Origin: Candidatus Babelota bacterium
Lineage (GTDB): Bacteria; Babelota; Babeliae; Babelales; Vermiphilaceae
Direction of reading: 5' to 3'
Length of the DNA stretch: 6,363 nucleotides
NCBI GenBank assembly: GCA_013213985.1
Contig: JABSSP010000171.1
Span: 1-6,363, forward strand
The notes under the pieces are model-generated. The model searched no databases, was not told the origin of the DNA, and worked only from the letters and a program-made list of their open reading frames with translations. The position numbers were made by a program, and so were the translations under genes. Below are positions 1 to 5,511 of the stretch, one piece after another (the stretch's first letter is position 1; each line of letters starts with the position of its first letter).

Positions 1-1454
1 GAAAGCGGCACTGCAACAAATCCGCTAACGTTTTTTGATCGATTAGGAGGATCTGCAAATCCATATACACTTGCATCACCTTTAAGCGCCCAGCGACGAT
101 TATTTTCTAACGGAATTGGACAGAGGTCGCATGAGTTAAATGTAATTTGTTCGCAGCTTCTGTACCAGAAATTATACCCAACATCAAACGAGTAATTGCA
201 ACAATTGTTTGAATAATGAAACAATGTTGTAAAATCAATTTGAATAGGTGAACTTACATCAACAAATGATTTAGTTAAATTAGCAACCGGTGTAAATACA
301 TCTTTAAACTGGCTATTTGGAATTGACAAAGGATTACTATTTGGTGTTTCTGAGGTCATTAAATCAATCACTGGAGTATCTAATTTAAGCGCAAGCATAT
401 ATCTGCTGTTGCATCCATTTTTTAAATCGAACACGCGACACTGTCTGTCTTTAAATAGATGCGTGATATTAAAGTCAACATATAGACCAAGTGAATTACC
501 ATTGCAACCTTGCCAGAAATCATAGTGCGCATTGAAATTACCACCCAGTTCCCAGTGATGCCCGTTACCAACAATTGGTTCAAATAAGAATTTGCAATCT
601 GGTCTGTTACCCGTTGGAATTGCAGCACGAATACCAAAACCTACGTGATAGTCAGGACATTCCCACATATCATATCCAAGGAGTAGATGAATATCAGAAA
701 GACGCGTTTCACTCAGACGATCACATGCTGATCCCCATTTAGAACATGCAAGTGGCTCTTGTGTAACAGAAAAAACTGCGTCAACGATGGTTTGACCCAG
801 GTTACTATTATCAAGAATAAATGGCGGTATGCGTGGCGTTTTGCACGCAGTTATGTAATCGCCAAAACTATCAAGTAAATCAGTACGATCAATACTAGTG
901 GCAGTGAAGTATCCTGCATCGTGTTCATTTTCACCACGGTTGTTTATTATTTCACAGTAATTTAAATTACGTTTTGTATGAACCACGGGCGCGTGTACCT
1001 TAAAGTACAACCCATTACAAATATTGTTTAAACTGCGGAAGTAGTCAAAATCAACGAGGTAGTTTTCAATACTTGGTCTGATTGTAATAGTACTTTCAAA
1101 ATCTGTTGGGAGTCCAAAGTAATCTGCTAGCCAATCTTTTTCACTTCTGTCAGCTACGCGGCTACCAGAAATTTTTATAGTGGGACAATCGTCACAAACT
1201 TGCAAGCAACCATCACCAAACAGGCAACGCGCAATGTCGTGCGCTCTAAATGAACGCGTGTATTCAAATGTCACTGCAAAGTTGCTAAATGGTTCACACG
1301 AAGATGGATCATACCGATGAAGTATATCAACAAGTCCAACGAGCTCACGCGCAGAGTCAACTGACTGTGAACGTACTGCATAATAAGGTGTCGCACCTTG
1401 TGCCATTGACGCAGCCGCCAAAAGCATCATTACTATTCTTTTTGTACCCTTCAT
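1..1454 (-). CDS. Cysteine-rich secreted protein, probable outer-membrane beta-barrel (3' end beyond window)
   Basis: The reading frame is open from an ATG at 1454 down to the window edge: 484 codons without a stop, C-terminus missing. The start follows a strong Shine-Dalgarno-like run (GGGGAGAAGGG) a few bases upstream. Residues 1-20 form a signal peptide: basic MKGTKR, then a hydrophobic core, with probable cleavage around SMA-QG or QG-AT. The mature part has about 20 cysteines, at residues 53, 77, 83, 87, 90, 146, 167, 204, 237, 244, 266, 287, 317, 339, 348, 418, 419, 434, 442 and 445, and alternating aromatic/polar stretches typical of beta strands. The segment around 259-314 (LLLGYDMW, GFGIRAAIPTGNRP, EPIVGNGHHWELGG) looks like adjacent barrel strands with turns. 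From this I infer a disulfide-bonded envelope protein or porin, comparable in style, not proven in homology, to chlamydial cysteine-rich outer-membrane proteins. It is less AT-rich than the gene at 2711. The exact family is not identified. Confidence 0.8.
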   Translation of the reverse strand, partial: MKGTKRIVMMLLAAASMAQGATPYYAVRSQSVDSARELVGLVDILHRYDPSSCEPFSNFAVTFEYTRSFRAHDIARCLFGDGCLQVCDDCPTIKISGSRVADRSEKDWLADYFGLPTDFESTITIRPSIENYLVDFDYFRSLNNICNGLYFKVHAPVVHTKRNLNYCEIINNRGENEHDAGYFTATSIDRTDLLDSFGDYITACKTPRIPPFILDNSNLGQTIVDAVFSVTQEPLACSKWGSACDRLSETRLSDIHLLLGYDMWECPDYHVGFGIRAAIPTGNRPDCKFLFEPIVGNGHHWELGGNFNAHYDFWQGCNGNSLGLYVDFNITHLFKDRQCRVFDLKNGCNSRYMLALKLDTPVIDLMTSETPNSNPLSIPNSQFKDVFTPVANLTKSFVDVSSPIQIDFTTLFHYSNNCCNYSFDVGYNFWYRSCEQITFNSCDLCPIPLENNRRWALKGDASVYGFADPPNRSKNVSGFVAVPL

Positions 1455-1500
1455 TCCCTTCTCCCCTACTTTTATTAATCTTACAATAGTCTCTTATTTT

Positions 1501-1529
1501 TTATAATACATTTTTAAAAAAATAGTCAA
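1501..1529 (-). promoter_or_regulatory. Candidate sigma70-type promoter for the cysteine-rich envelope protein
   Basis: On the minus strand, TTGACT (1524-1529, five of six bases matching TTGACA) is followed by an AT-only region containing TATTAT (1503-1508, 15-base spacer) or TTATAA (1501-1506, 17-base spacer). The -10 lies about 48 bases upstream of the ATG at 1454. The -35 is convincing. The exact -10 is ambiguous because the region is so AT-rich. Confidence 0.5.
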
Positions 1530-1613
1530 CAATTTAGTTATATTATTTTTTTTAAATTTCTATGTTTAAGTAAAAAAGTCTTTATGAACAACAAAAAACA
1601 AGGAATAATATCT

Positions 1614-2342
1614 TTAAAATAAAGGATGTTTTAGTCTCAACTTAATGAGCGAGGTAAACATACGGATGCCATCTTTAACCGTAGAAAGCTTGCTACCCGC
1701 CTGATCATGCCATTTTGTTGGGGTTTCTTTAACGATAAATTTGTTTTTTCTACACAAATAGAGAATTTCTACATCGAATGCCCACCGCTTAACAGTACAT
1801 TTAGAAATTATTGTTTCAATAACTTTACGTTGAAATAATTTTGCACCGCATTGTAAATCCTTATAGGAAAGGCCAAAAAGGAGCCAGACGAATGGTTCGT
1901 AAATTAATCGAGTCCCCCAGCGCTTGAATAAAGGACGCGGAACATGCAACTGTGCACCTTTCATGTAGCGGCTCGCAATAATACCGTGATGCTGTGGGAT
2001 TTTTTCCACCAAATCATAAAAGGCTTCTGGCTTGGTCGCCATGTCAGCATCAACGAACCCTATATAGTCATTATTCCGAGTCAGTGCATCTTTAAAGCCA
2101 GCAACAACGGCCAGGCCCTTTCCTCCTTGGGGTAAATCAAGAATATGAACAGCTTTAGAATCCTTTTGTGCTCGCTTCACAACACCCAATGTATTATCAG
2201 TGCACGCGTTGAGTACAATAACCAATTCATAATCGCATGCACCCGCTTTTTTTTTGTCATTAAAATATTTAATATAGTGTTCAAGTGTGCGACCAATGCG
2301 ATCTTGCTCATTATGCGCTGGAATGGTGATGCTGATTTTCAT
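1614..2342 (-). CDS. Family 2 glycosyltransferase, ALG5/DPM1-like (polyprenyl-phosphate hexose transferase type)
   Basis: A 242-residue GT-A glycosyltransferase. Visible motifs in order: the nucleotide-sugar-binding start KISITIPAHNEQDRIGRTL (2-20); VIVLNACTDNT (41-51); the GGKG turn (73-76); the metal-binding DAD in FVDADMATKP (96-105); ASRY (123-126); CGAKLF (165-170); and RWAFDVEILYLC (186-197), followed by W-x-D-x-x-GSKLS (211-220). This set matches dolichyl/undecaprenyl-phosphate glucosyl- or mannosyltransferases (ALG5/DPM1 group), which move a hexose from UDP- or GDP-sugar to a polyprenyl phosphate on the cytoplasmic membrane face. There are no C-terminal membrane helices, so the protein is catalytic-domain only. 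The ATG at 2342 is preferred because AAGGA lies five bases upstream. A TTG at 2363 would add seven residues but would place this ribosome binding site inside the gene. Sugar donor and acceptor cannot be read from sequence. No partner flippase or GT-C enzyme is visible nearby. Confidence 0.88.
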   Translation of the reverse strand: MKISITIPAHNEQDRIGRTLEHYIKYFNDKKKAGACDYELVIVLNACTDNTLGVVKRAQKDSKAVHILDLPQGGKGLAVVAGFKDALTRNNDYIGFVDADMATKPEAFYDLVEKIPQHHGIIASRYMKGAQLHVPRPLFKRWGTRLIYEPFVWLLFGLSYKDLQCGAKLFQRKVIETIISKCTVKRWAFDVEILYLCRKNKFIVKETPTKWHDQAGSKLSTVKDGIRMFTSLIKLRLKHPLF

Positions 2343-2430
2343 TAGGTTCCTTTTTTGTTTCAAAAATCTATTAAATACTTTTATTTTAGATACAAGGCCA
2401 AAGTCTCCTTATACCTATTAATAAAATACA

Positions 2431-2503
2431 CATCCTGAGTAATTTGTTTGTCCTGAGTAGCATAGCATAACGAAGAGCGAAGCAAATTGTATCGAAGGAT
2501 CTG
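2431..2503. repeat. Degenerate palindromic intergenic repeat (CCTGAG...TCGAAGG type)
   Basis: TCCTGAGTA occurs twice (2433-2441 and 2451-2459), followed by a GAAGAGCGAAGC stretch and ending in ATCGAAGGAT (2491-2500). Outer arms pair: ATCCT (2432-2436) with AGGAT (2496-2500), then AATTTG (2441-2446) with CAAATT (2483-2488), across an asymmetric internal loop. Read on the minus strand, it resembles the short palindromic spacer repeat with a TCCTTCGA...GCTTCGCT...CTACTCAGGA layout that I know from many environmental genomes, here expanded by insertions. Its GC content stands out from the surrounding A/T-rich spacer. A structured RNA or a simple REP-like repeat are both possible. Confidence 0.55.
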
Positions 2504-2638
2504 CATAAATAATTTTCCAGTAGCTACATTACTACAGAGCTAACCCTCGAAAATGTATTAAAAAGGGATATATAACAGGGATTGCCCAATATGTTCTTGG
2601 TTGCTAATCCTCTATATTATTATTTTTTTCAAAAATAA

Positions 2639-2674
2639 TTGATTTTATGTATAACTATATTTTAATATTATAAT
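2639..2674 (+). promoter_or_regulatory. Candidate promoter region for the secreted protein at 2711
   Basis: A perfect TATAAT lies at 2669-2674, 36 bases upstream of the ATG. It has no good -35 at normal spacing. An alternative pair is TTGATT (2639-2644) with TTTAAT (2661-2666) at a 16-base spacer. The region is so AT-rich that several -10-like hexamers occur, so only the general position is supported. Confidence 0.35.
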
Positions 2675-2710
2675 ATAAACATTAAAAATCTCTATAAAAA
2701 GGATTAAGTT

Positions 2711-3397
2711 ATGAAGAATAGTGTAAAGAATGCCCGGTTTGTCACTATCATGTTTTTATTCGCCTCAAGTGCGTCCGTACTTGGCAAAAAATTTAATTTT
2801 AAAGATAAAAATGAGTCTCTGCAGGCTATTGTAAGTGCCAATACAAGTGTTTTTTCTCGAGATAATCTTTTAGTTTCTTGGGGCACGCCAGGTAACAAAG
2901 AGCATGATGAGGCGATTAATTTGTGGAATGATTTACTAGAAGGCATCGAAAAATATGTTGATAAAAATAATCCTGATTTAAAAAGTGATTTTGCAACTAT
3001 TAAAGCCACAGCTAGAACAACAATGAATACATTAAACCATATTTACGACCATTATATTAAGGACAACGTTGTAGATACTAGAAAGAGATTTAGTGGTGTA
3101 TCCCGCATTGATCCAACAAAATTACATTTAAAAAATATTGATACTTTTGGCATAAAGAATACCTTGAATGTTATTAAACAAAGGAAATATGAGGAAAATA
3201 TAATTAATACTTTAGATAATCTAAATGCAAAATTACAAAAATATCGTAAGTCAAAATTTACTCGTGGTATAAAGGGTGATGTGGCAGATGTACTCATCAT
3301 GCTTGGTAATTATGTATTAGTCACATTACAGAAAGTAACTAAAGATTTTGGTAAGCTTAAGGAAGCGGTGAGTGAAGCAACATTCAGTGGTAGCTAA
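2711..3397 (+). CDS. Secreted helical protein of unknown function
   Basis: A 228-residue protein that I do not recognise. The ATG is preceded by AAAAAGGA with a seven-base spacer. Residues 1-25 form a signal peptide: MKNSVKNAR, a hydrophobic core VTIMFLFASSASVLG, with probable cleavage before KKFNF. The mature chain is rich in Lys, Asn and Asp and has no cysteine, unlike the envelope protein at the window start. It looks mainly alpha-helical: amphipathic stretches at about 66-83, 92-118, 147-180 and 188-222, with no clear internal membrane span (188-206 is moderately hydrophobic). No catalytic motif is visible. It is a single-gene unit: its own promoter region upstream and a strong terminator downstream, with opposite-strand genes on both sides. 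It could be a periplasmic protein or a secreted factor acting on a host; the sequence does not decide this. Confidence 0.8.
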   Translation: MKNSVKNARFVTIMFLFASSASVLGKKFNFKDKNESLQAIVSANTSVFSRDNLLVSWGTPGNKEHDEAINLWNDLLEGIEKYVDKNNPDLKSDFATIKATARTTMNTLNHIYDHYIKDNVVDTRKRFSGVSRIDPTKLHLKNIDTFGIKNTLNVIKQRKYEENIINTLDNLNAKLQKYRKSKFTRGIKGDVADVLIMLGNYVLVTLQKVTKDFGKLKEAVSEATFSGS

Positions 3398-3435
3398 TTG
3401 GGTAGAAATCATTAAAGAATGTTCAATAGTTATAA

Positions 3436-3469
3436 CACCCCGGCTTAAAAGCCGGGGTGCATTATTTTT
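3436..3469 (+). terminator. Rho-independent terminator of the secreted-protein gene
   Basis: A perfect 11-base-pair stem, CACCCCGGCTT (3436-3446) with AAGCCGGGGTG (3449-3459), two-base loop, followed by the T-rich ATTATTTTT. It starts 39 bases after the stop at 3397 and is the most GC-rich point of the area. In the opposite direction the following sequence (GTTATAACTATTG) is only weakly T-rich, so it may also stop the minus-strand synthetase gene, but less efficiently. Confidence 0.88.
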
Positions 3470-3558
3470 AATGTAAATAATGAATACGACACCATAAAGA
3501 ACTATAATTCTGTTCGCCCCCTGCTGTCTGGTTAAGTAGTCTTAGTGAAGTCTGTGCA

Positions 3559-4452
3559 TTATAACTCAGCTCCCACTGCCCCACCAACTGTTTTGTGCAC
3601 CGCCACTTGCTCAGTTTCCTGTTGTGCCAACTCAAGTGCACGCATCAAACGCGAAACACCAATGCCACCGCCACAACGCGGAATAAAATCAAGATTTAAA
3701 AATACTTTAAGTTCTTTATTCACCCGTTCTTTTCCAAAGTGTTTGTACAAGGTTGCCGCATACTGCCCATCGCTAATAGTGTGAAACAATTCATACATTT
3801 CATCTGTATTGCAACTACGCTCGGCAGAACCGACTGTTTCTACACCGTACAAAATGGCGTCGATTTTATTTGCTATCTCACCACTCTTTTTCATATTAAA
3901 AAATGGCTGCGTATACCAAGGAAAATTTTTTAAGAAAAAGACATTTCCAAAATCCTTTTGAATTAATTCTTCTTGATCCGCTTCAACGTGCGCTTCACCA
4001 TATTTTTGTGCAACGTCCGCATAATTGCCATTTTGGTAAGTTTTTTTGTCACCAAAACCAAGATATTGGAAAAGATTTGCCATTAAATCTTGCAGCACAT
4101 CCATGTCGCCATGGGTTTCAAATTCAAATAAAGGAAACATTTTTAAATGGCGACCATGAATAGGATTTGGTTCATCACGATAACTCGTTGTGGCACAAAA
4201 AAAACCCGGCACATGCGGGTTACGTAATAATTCATGTTCGAGCCACATCTGGCCTGTCTGAGGCAACGGCCACTTTACACCCGAAAGGGTAAAGGTGGCA
4301 ATCGTTGTGGGATCTTCACACGCGGCTAAAATACTCAAGCGTGATTGCGTGTCAACTTCTACAAATCCTCGGGCAAAAAAAAAGCTTCGCAGCTTTTGTG
4401 TCGTCTCGTGGTAGCCGACAAGCCCACCATATTGGTCAATTGCTTTGGTCAT
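3559..4452 (-). CDS. Stand-alone class II aminoacyl-tRNA-synthetase-type catalytic core; candidate asparagine synthetase (AsnA / AsnRS-related)
   Basis: A 297-residue protein made only of a class II synthetase catalytic fold of the Asp/Asn/Lys type. Motif 1 region: FFFARGFVEVDTQ (24-36). Motif 2: TTSYRDEPNPIHGRH (88-102) with R92 and E94, then LKMFPLFEFE (103-112). A GVETVGSAERS segment (203-213) sits where AspRS/AsnRS enzymes have their GGSQRE-type loop. Motif 3: CGGGIGVSRLMRALE (260-274) with the ATP-binding R268. No N-terminal OB-fold anticodon-binding domain is present; full AspRS/AsnRS/LysRS enzymes are well over 400 residues. Motif 3 resembles E. coli AsnA (GGGIGQSRL), whereas motif 2 is more synthetase-like, as in archaeal AsnRS-related asparagine synthetases. 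An aspartate-to-asparagine ligase is therefore likely, but another amino-acid-activating role is possible. The ATG at 4452 follows AGAAGGA with an eight-base spacer. A longer TTG start at 4569 would run through the upstream terminator and is rejected. Confidence 0.8.
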   Translation of the reverse strand: MTKAIDQYGGLVGYHETTQKLRSFFFARGFVEVDTQSRLSILAACEDPTTIATFTLSGVKWPLPQTGQMWLEHELLRNPHVPGFFCATTSYRDEPNPIHGRHLKMFPLFEFETHGDMDVLQDLMANLFQYLGFGDKKTYQNGNYADVAQKYGEAHVEADQEELIQKDFGNVFFLKNFPWYTQPFFNMKKSGEIANKIDAILYGVETVGSAERSCNTDEMYELFHTISDGQYAATLYKHFGKERVNKELKVFLNLDFIPRCGGGIGVSRLMRALELAQQETEQVAVHKTVGGAVGAEL

Positions 4453-4501
4453 TATGCTTTTCCTTCTTTTAAAACAGTTGGACGGACAAATTTCATAGAT
4501 G

Positions 4502-4530
4502 ATAACACAAGACATGGTGATATACAACAA
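4502..4530 (-). promoter_or_regulatory. Weak candidate promoter for the synthetase-like gene
   Basis: On the minus strand, TTGTTG (4525-4530) and TGTTAT (4502-4507) are separated by 17 bases, about 50 bases upstream of the ATG at 4452. Both boxes are poor matches (three and four of six). The argument for a promoter here is mainly positional: a terminator at 4534-4580 should stop transcripts coming from the upstream gene, so the synthetase gene needs its own start. Confidence 0.3.
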
Positions 4531-4533
4531 TAC

Positions 4534-4580
4534 AAAAAAAACACCCAGCTGTTTCGAATACTTTTTCAAAACAACTGGGT
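4534..4580 (-). terminator. Rho-independent terminator of the three-repeat protein gene
   Basis: Read on the minus strand, ACCCAGTTGTTT (4580-4569) pairs with AAACAGCTGGGT (4554-4543): 12 base pairs with one G-T wobble and a 14-base loop. It is followed after one base by a run of eight T (4541-4534). It starts 23 bases after the stop codon at 4604 and lies between two genes on the same strand, so they are probably separate transcription units. Confidence 0.85.
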
Positions 4581-4603
4581 ATAATTGTGATAATTAATCT
4601 TTT

Positions 4604-5239
4604 TTAATCAGAAACACTTTGTTTTTCAGAACCAACTCCCCAAACTTTATAAACAGTCGGCTTTGAATTAAACATAGTATTAAACACTAAACCGCCACTC
4701 ATCAATTTTATAACACCTTTTGAATTGCCAGGAACTTTATCACCTAAGTAACTATATCCTGTAAGAATCGCTCCTGAAATAGCTAATCGTCCAAGAGTAT
4801 CGGATTCTGTTAAATTATGTAGAATCGCATGCTCACTTTTCATAGTATTGAATGCAAGTAAAGTACCCACTACATTAATAGGTTTCTTAAAATTATCACT
4901 GTACTGAGCTGCATAGCAAGTCCCTACACCAATACCTGTAGCCACTGCCACACGTCCAATGGTATGTGGATTTTTTAAATCGGTAACAACCGGACGTTCA
5001 CTTAAAAGAGTATCGACTACCAAAAAGTTTCCCCATTGATTGCACAACGTTTTTGCGATATCCGAACCTTGAGGAATATACGAGTCCAGAACACTACTGC
5101 CCACATAAAAAGCTCCAGCAAGAAATACTCGTTCAAACCAATTAATATTTGATTTATTCTGCCCTGCAGCTTGAACGCCAGACACTGAAGACAACAACTC
5201 CACACCAAAAAATACTGGCATTAAAAAGGATTTTTTCAT
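4604..5239 (-). CDS. Exported protein with three ~55-residue repeats, function unknown
   Basis: A 211-residue protein. ATG at 5239 preceded by AAAGGA with an eight-base spacer. Residues 1-24 are a signal peptide (MKKSFLMPVFFGVELLSSVSGVQA, cut presumably after VQA; shown here as ends: MKKSFL and GVQA). The rest is three imperfect tandem units. Unit 1, about 33-92, starts WFERVFLAGAFYVG; unit 2, 93-147, starts TIGRVAVATGIGVG; unit 3, 148-201, starts TLGRLAISGAILTG. Each unit also has a second hydrophobic half ending in a similar patch: NFLVVDTLLSERPVV (71-85), GTLLAFNTMKSEHAI (125-139), GGLVFNTMFNSKPTV (182-196). The arginine repeats at 37, 96 and 151. Each unit thus seems to be a pair of glycine-rich hydrophobic segments, which may be short membrane helices or packed hairpins, giving up to six. 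I do not recognise a family. It is monocistronic, with its own terminator. Confidence 0.8.
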   Translation of the reverse strand: MKKSFLMPVFFGVELLSSVSGVQAAGQNKSNINWFERVFLAGAFYVGSSVLDSYIPQGSDIAKTLCNQWGNFLVVDTLLSERPVVTDLKNPHTIGRVAVATGIGVGTCYAAQYSDNFKKPINVVGTLLAFNTMKSEHAILHNLTESDTLGRLAISGAILTGYSYLGDKVPGNSKGVIKLMSGGLVFNTMFNSKPTVYKVWGVGSEKQSVSD

Positions 5240-5511
5240 AAGAAAAATCCTTTCATTTTGTTAAAATAATATTTATAAAAAATACACCTATTACTTATAA
5301 ATATACACCATTATTACTATTTGGAAATCTCTTTTCCCATATCTGCAAATCAAGTGTGATTTAGAATTAAAAAATAATTTCTACTAACAAAATATATATC
5401 ACAAAAACTACCTTTAGAGGCTATAAACCTGTAAAAATTGCCAATAAACCCCATTTACCCTATTATTAATAGAGTAAAAAATAGCTTAAAACTGAGAAAA
5501 TAACTAAGAAA
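5240..5511. other. Divergent, very AT-rich intergenic region
   Basis: A 272-base spacer between two divergent genes. No coding potential or RNA gene is evident. It should hold both promoters. Only the plus-strand one (5438-5466) is clear. On the minus strand several TATAAA/TATTAT-like hexamers lie near 5265-5300, none with a convincing -35. Confidence 0.55.
5438..5466 (+). promoter_or_regulatory. Sigma70-type promoter for the FkbM methyltransferase
   Basis: TTGCCA (5438-5443, five of six matching TTGACA) and TATTAT (5461-5466, five of six matching TATAAT) are separated by exactly 17 bases. The -10 ends 45 bases upstream of the ATG at 5512. This is the best-formed promoter in the window. Confidence 0.62.

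Larger units (their letters stand above)
2343..2710. other. Gene-free intergenic region between divergent genes
   Basis: A 368-base spacer between the divergently transcribed glycosyltransferase and the gene at 2711. I see no credible gene. It contains the repeat-like element at 2431-2503. Around 2555-2640 an imperfect hairpin (GGGATT near 2576 pairing with AATCCT near 2606) leads into a T-rich run. A short AT-only inverted repeat (ATTATTTTT / AAAAATAAT) lies near 2618-2638. The last 70 bases are almost pure A/T and hold the likely promoter of the downstream gene. Confidence 0.6.

Noticed and set aside
422..637. Minus-strand open frame of 71 codons
   Set aside because: It lies within the long envelope-protein frame on the same strand in another register, with no ribosome binding site and no protein-like composition.
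1289..1489. Plus-strand open frame of 66 codons
   Set aside because: Antisense to the 5' end of the envelope-protein gene. Its leucine/phenylalanine-rich tail is simply the complement of the signal-peptide and ribosome-binding region.
1944..2345. Two short plus-strand frames opposite the glycosyltransferase
   Set aside because: Both are antisense to a gene with clear conserved motifs and have no recognisable start signals or domains.
2343..2363. Seven-residue N-terminal extension of the glycosyltransferase from a TTG
   Set aside because: The extension would consume the AAGGA site that fits the ATG at 2342, and the family's fold begins directly with KISITIPAHNE.
2704..3300. Minus-strand frames opposite the secreted protein (2704-3009 and 3052-3300)
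   Set aside because: The plus-strand gene has a signal peptide, ribosome binding site and terminator. The antisense frames have none, and their hydrophobic look comes from complementing Lys/Asn codons.
3545..4584. Several plus-strand frames opposite the synthetase-like gene
   Set aside because: Antisense to three well-placed class II motifs. They are low-complexity or cysteine/proline-rich artefacts.
5017..5208. Minus-strand frame of 63 codons overlapping the repeat protein
   Set aside because: Out-of-register overlap within a gene that has a good start site, signal peptide and internal repeats.
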